Assembly (NCBI GenBank): GCA_030831315.1
Contig: JAURLI010000017.1
Location: forward strand, 1-43,263
Length of the DNA stretch: 43,263 nucleotides
Direction of reading: 5' to 3'
Origin: Alphaproteobacteria bacterium
GTDB lineage: Bacteria > Pseudomonadota > Alphaproteobacteria > SMXQ01
The number at the start of each line of letters is the position of its first letter. Position 1 is the first letter of the stretch. The notes below the pieces were generated by a model. That model searched no databases. It was not told where the DNA came from and was given only the letters and a program-made list of their open reading frames with translations. Positions 40,818 to 43,263 of the stretch are shown here, piece after piece. Both the position numbers and the translations under genes were made by a program.

Positions 40818-40931
40818 GGAGAAGATACAAAAACCCTCTAATTTTCAATAAGTTCGACCGTTTCCTTGACCCCCGATTAAAGGGTATTTTCGGTGAAATA
40901 ATGGCGGATTTCTGCGTCTTTGCGGGGGTCG

Positions 40932-42713
40932 TCACACGACTAAAAGGGTACGCAGCACCCCCGGAACCGTATCGGGCAAATCGTCGGCGACGAGGCCCGG
41001 ACCAAAATTATTTGCTCCCTCGCCATGAATCCACGCCGCCATCGCTGCCGCCTCAAAGGATGGCACCCCCTGGGCAAGAAACCCGGTGATCAATCCCGAA
41101 AGCACATCGCCCGAACCTCCTGTCGCCAACCACGGCGGTGCGTTGGTATTGATGGCAGCGCGGCCGTCGGGTCCGGCAATCACGGTATCGGCCCCTTTCA
41201 GCAGAACGACGGCGCCGGAATGCCGGGCCGCCGCCCGGGCACGCTCCAGCCTGCCGCCTTCGGCAGCGATGTCGGGAAACAGGCGCCGGAATTCTCCGTC
41301 GTGGGGCGTCAGGACCGGAACCGGGGCGCCGGCCGCGCACGCATCGGAAATGGCATCGAATAGTCCTGCGGGCCAATCGGCGAAAGACGTCAACGCATCA
41401 GCATCGAGGCAGACCGCCTTTCGATGCGCCAGCGCTGCCCGCGCAAACTGCCGGGTTTCGCGCCCCACACCGTTGCCGGGACCGATCAGCACCGCCCGGC
41501 GCCGCGGATCGGCGAGATAGGCGCCGAATTCCTCCGCCGTCGTCATGGCCTGCACCAGTTGCCCTGCCCGGTCGAGGGCATAAACCGGCACCGCCTCCGG
41601 GGCGCAGGTAACGGTCACGAGACCGGCACCGGCGCGGGCGCAGGCACGGGCCGCCAGCCGCGCCGCGCCGGTCATCTCGGCGCCGCCCCTGATGACCGCG
41701 TGACCGCGGCTGTATTTATGGGCCGACGGTCCCGGAACCGGAAATGCGCCACGCCAGAGCGCCGGCAGATTTTCGAAAGTCGCCGGCGTGATGGCCTGCA
41801 ACACATCATCCCTGATGCCGATGTCGATGACCCGCACCTCACCGCAAAGTTCCCGCCCGGGGTAAAGGACATGGCCCGGCTTCTTGCGAAAGAACGTCAC
41901 GGTCATGTCGGCCTTGAACGACTGGCCGTCGTTTTCCCCGCCAGTGACGAGACCCGTATCGGCGTCGAGGCCGCTCGGCACATCGACAGCCACCACGGGC
42001 AAGGATCTCGATGCGATTTCTTTCGCAATTTCGCGGGCCGGTCCATCAAGCGGCCGCGTGAGCCCGGCGCCGAACAGCGCATCGACCACCAGCCCGGCAC
42101 CATCGAGAAGCGGCGGCGCAATGGGCAGGATCGCCCCCCTGCCCTTCGCCTCGCGCCATCGCCGCGCGTTGAGAGCGGCATCGCCGCGCAAACTTTCTAT
42201 CGGAACCAGCGCGCCCACGCGGACCTGCCAGCCGGCGGCATCGAGATGGCGGGCGATGACATAGCCGTCGCCGCCGTTATTTCCGGGCCCGCAAAGAATG
42301 ACGACCGGCGGGCGCACGGGGAAGCGTTCTATGATCAGGCGAGCCGTGCCCCTGCCCGCGGCCTCCATGAGCTTTACGCCCGCCACACCGCCCGCGATCG
42401 TGCGCCGGTCGGCCTCGCCCATCTCCGTGCAGGTCAGAAGTTCAACAGCGTCATCGTGGCTGAAAGGCACCGCCGGGACCGGTGCATTGGCCGGGCGTGC
42501 GGCTTGGAAGAAATCCTCGGGCGCAAGGTCAAGCCCTTCGGCCCGCGCCGTGGCCAGGATATCGCCCTGCCTTGAGGCCGGGATCTGACCGCGTGACAGC
42601 CACCCCTGCACCGTCGTCGGCGCCACCCTTTTGCCGGTAACATCGGTCAAAGCCCGGGCGAAGGGCCTAACCCCCCCGAACAGATCAAAAATTTTACGAA
42701 TATTCAGAGCCAT
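40932..42713 (-). CDS. nnr: HTH-fused bifunctional NAD(P)HX epimerase/dehydratase
   Basis: Repairs NADHX and NADPHX: the NnrE part epimerises the hydrates, the NnrD part dehydrates the S form with ADP. 593 residues from ATG at 42713 (a GTG at 42740 is in frame). Residues 1-75 form a helix-turn-helix-like domain (IRKIFDLFGGVRPFARAL...APTTVQGWLSRGQIPASRQGDIL), not part of usual NnrDE. NnrE begins at about 89 (VELLTCTEMGEADRRTI) with GPGNNGGDGYVIARHL near 142-157; NnrD spans about 325-590 with LTPHDGEFRRLFPD and the ADP-binding GGSGDVLSGLITGFL. No alternative start in a good position precedes the NnrE part. No ribosome binding site; the predicted promoter suggests a leaderless mRNA. Confidence 0.93.
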   Translation of the reverse strand: MALNIRKIFDLFGGVRPFARALTDVTGKRVAPTTVQGWLSRGQIPASRQGDILATARAEGLDLAPEDFFQAARPANAPVPAVPFSHDDAVELLTCTEMGEADRRTIAGGVAGVKLMEAAGRGTARLIIERFPVRPPVVILCGPGNNGGDGYVIARHLDAAGWQVRVGALVPIESLRGDAALNARRWREAKGRGAILPIAPPLLDGAGLVVDALFGAGLTRPLDGPAREIAKEIASRSLPVVAVDVPSGLDADTGLVTGGENDGQSFKADMTVTFFRKKPGHVLYPGRELCGEVRVIDIGIRDDVLQAITPATFENLPALWRGAFPVPGPSAHKYSRGHAVIRGGAEMTGAARLAARACARAGAGLVTVTCAPEAVPVYALDRAGQLVQAMTTAEEFGAYLADPRRRAVLIGPGNGVGRETRQFARAALAHRKAVCLDADALTSFADWPAGLFDAISDACAAGAPVPVLTPHDGEFRRLFPDIAAEGGRLERARAAARHSGAVVLLKGADTVIAGPDGRAAINTNAPPWLATGGSGDVLSGLITGFLAQGVPSFEAAAMAAWIHGEGANNFGPGLVADDLPDTVPGVLRTLLVV

Positions 42714-42718
42714 GGGGA

Positions 42719-42747
42719 AATGTACTGAAAAACGGTACACTTGGCAA
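42719..42747 (-). promoter_or_regulatory. predicted leaderless promoter of nnr with operator-like repeat
   Basis: TTGCCA (42747-42742), 17-base spacer, TACATT (42724-42719) on the minus strand; only five bases separate the -10 from the ATG, so transcription would begin at or next to the start codon. The inverted repeat TGTAC (42721-42725)/GTACA (42735-42739) covers the spacer and half the -10, where a repressor would block RNA polymerase. Confidence 0.45.
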
Positions 42748-42864
42748 TAACGAATTACATAATATCTGTGTGGTTGTTACATAATCCACTGTTAACTGTA
42801 GTTATTTTTTTATTTTTACATTTCCAAAATGCTTTTTAACCAGCTGATTTAAAACATCTATTCG

Positions 42865-42893
42865 TTGACATGCATCCTTCGGGCTTCCAAAAT
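42865..42893 (+). promoter_or_regulatory. predicted promoter of the sulfite-oxidase-like gene
   Basis: Perfect TTGACA (42865-42870), 17-base spacer, CAAAAT (42888-42893, four of six). The leader would be about 70 bases and contains a CCGC-ATGCA-GCGG hairpin at 42918-42930. Upstream, 42765-42835 is unusually AT-rich for this genome. Confidence 0.5.
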
Positions 42894-42969
42894 CCAACAG
42901 ATAAAAAGAGATACCTTCCGCATGCAGCGGTGGAGCGTCCGTGCCAAACACACAACAGAGAGGTCTTCC

Positions 42970-43263
42970 ATGACGCGCAAAACACCGAAGAAACAGGAAC
43001 GCGGGCTCTGCGAGCTTTACGAAAATGATCCGGAGCGCGCCGACCGCGTGGTCTTCGGGCGCGTCGCGGAAAACGATCGCCGGGGCTTCCTGAAAGGCGC
43101 CGGGCTCGCCACCATGGGCGCTATTGTCGGCACCAGCATTCCCTTCTCGCGCAATATGCCCGCCGGGCTGATCCCGCAGGCGCTCGCGCAGGACAAGAAG
43201 GACTTCAAGATCGAAGGCAAGGAAGGCATGACGGTTCACAACGACCGTCCGATCAACGCCGAA
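42970..43263 (+). CDS. 5' part of a Tat-exported sulfite-oxidase-like molybdoenzyme (cut by window edge)
   Basis: 98 codons open to the window end. AGAGAGG lies 7 bases before the ATG. An unusually long n-region (about 36 residues, charged, ...ENDPERADRVVFGRVAEND) precedes the twin-arginine motif DRRGFLKG, a hydrophobic stretch GLATMGAIVGTSIPF and a likely cleavage site after ALAQ. The mature start IEGKEGMTVHNDRPINAE matches the sulfite oxidase / SoxC family, whose next segment (heme-free Mo-pterin domain) lies beyond the window. Expected role: periplasmic oxidation of sulfite or a related sulfur compound, passing electrons to a cytochrome c. Confidence 0.7.
   Translation, partial: MTRKTPKKQERGLCELYENDPERADRVVFGRVAENDRRGFLKGAGLATMGAIVGTSIPFSRNMPAGLIPQALAQDKKDFKIEGKEGMTVHNDRPINAE

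Noticed and set aside
40868-40930. Inverted repeat GACCCCCG/CGGGGGTC as the nnr terminator
   Set aside because: Arms are separated by 47 bases and no T-run follows, so it is unlikely to fold as an intrinsic terminator.
42802-43239. 145-codon minus-strand frame at the right end, ending in a fairly protein-like Lys-rich tail
   Set aside because: Mostly antisense to the Tat-signal gene, which has a ribosome binding site and a family match; the tail falls in AT-rich intergenic DNA and no ribosome binding site is seen.

Overview
The window is GC-rich chromosomal DNA from an alphaproteobacterium. The best fit by gene content is a Rhodospirillales-like lineage: a short prolyl-tRNA synthetase without an editing domain, a complete 14-gene nuo operon followed by birA-coaX-rnj, a DUF1467 protein, the tig-clpP-clpX-lon-hup order, and sites that fit CtrA. 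The exact genus cannot be read from the sequence. Almost everything is housekeeping and almost all genes are on the minus strand. I see no insertion sequence, prophage module or CRISPR array. No gap between genes exceeds about 285 bases.

Layout. 1-4010: translation and envelope operon rpsB-tsf-pyrH-frr-uppS (minus), probably running into cdsA at the left edge. 4060-10971: proS, a LolC/E-type permease, lolD and dnaE (minus); a perfect pair of inverted DnaA boxes lies between lolD and dnaE. 11060-13205: a small island with a secreted protein (minus), a divergent globin-coupled diguanylate cyclase (plus) and a small two-helix membrane protein (plus). 13211-31758: twenty minus-strand genes in tight succession, namely nuoA to nuoN, birA, coaX, rnj, DUF1467, a VOC protein and tag; tRNA-Asp sits just before nuoA behind a good promoter. 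32012-33369: a SPOR lipoprotein, tRNA-Val and HU. 33620-39991: the protein quality-control cluster lon, clpX, clpP, tig. 40194-40743: tRNA-Leu and a small conserved-looking protein. 40932-43263: an NAD(P)HX repair enzyme with an extra N-terminal DNA-binding-like domain, and the divergent 5' end of a Tat-exported sulfite-oxidase-like molybdoenzyme cut by the window edge.

How they work together. The nuo operon encodes all 14 core subunits of proton-pumping NADH dehydrogenase; birA, coaX and rnj in its tail supply biotin-protein ligation, the first step of CoA synthesis and mRNA turnover. Tig, ClpXP and Lon form a folding and degradation module. NnrDE repairs hydrated NADH/NADPH, so it serves the same cofactor pool that Nuo oxidises.

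The most unusual points are: (1) NnrDE carries an N-terminal helix-turn-helix-like domain, and its promoter looks leaderless with an inverted repeat across the -10 region, suggesting possible autoregulation; (2) the inverted DnaA-box pair before dnaE; (3) two intergenic TTAA-N7-TTAA sites matching the CtrA consensus; (4) a trigger factor with an 11-histidine insert.
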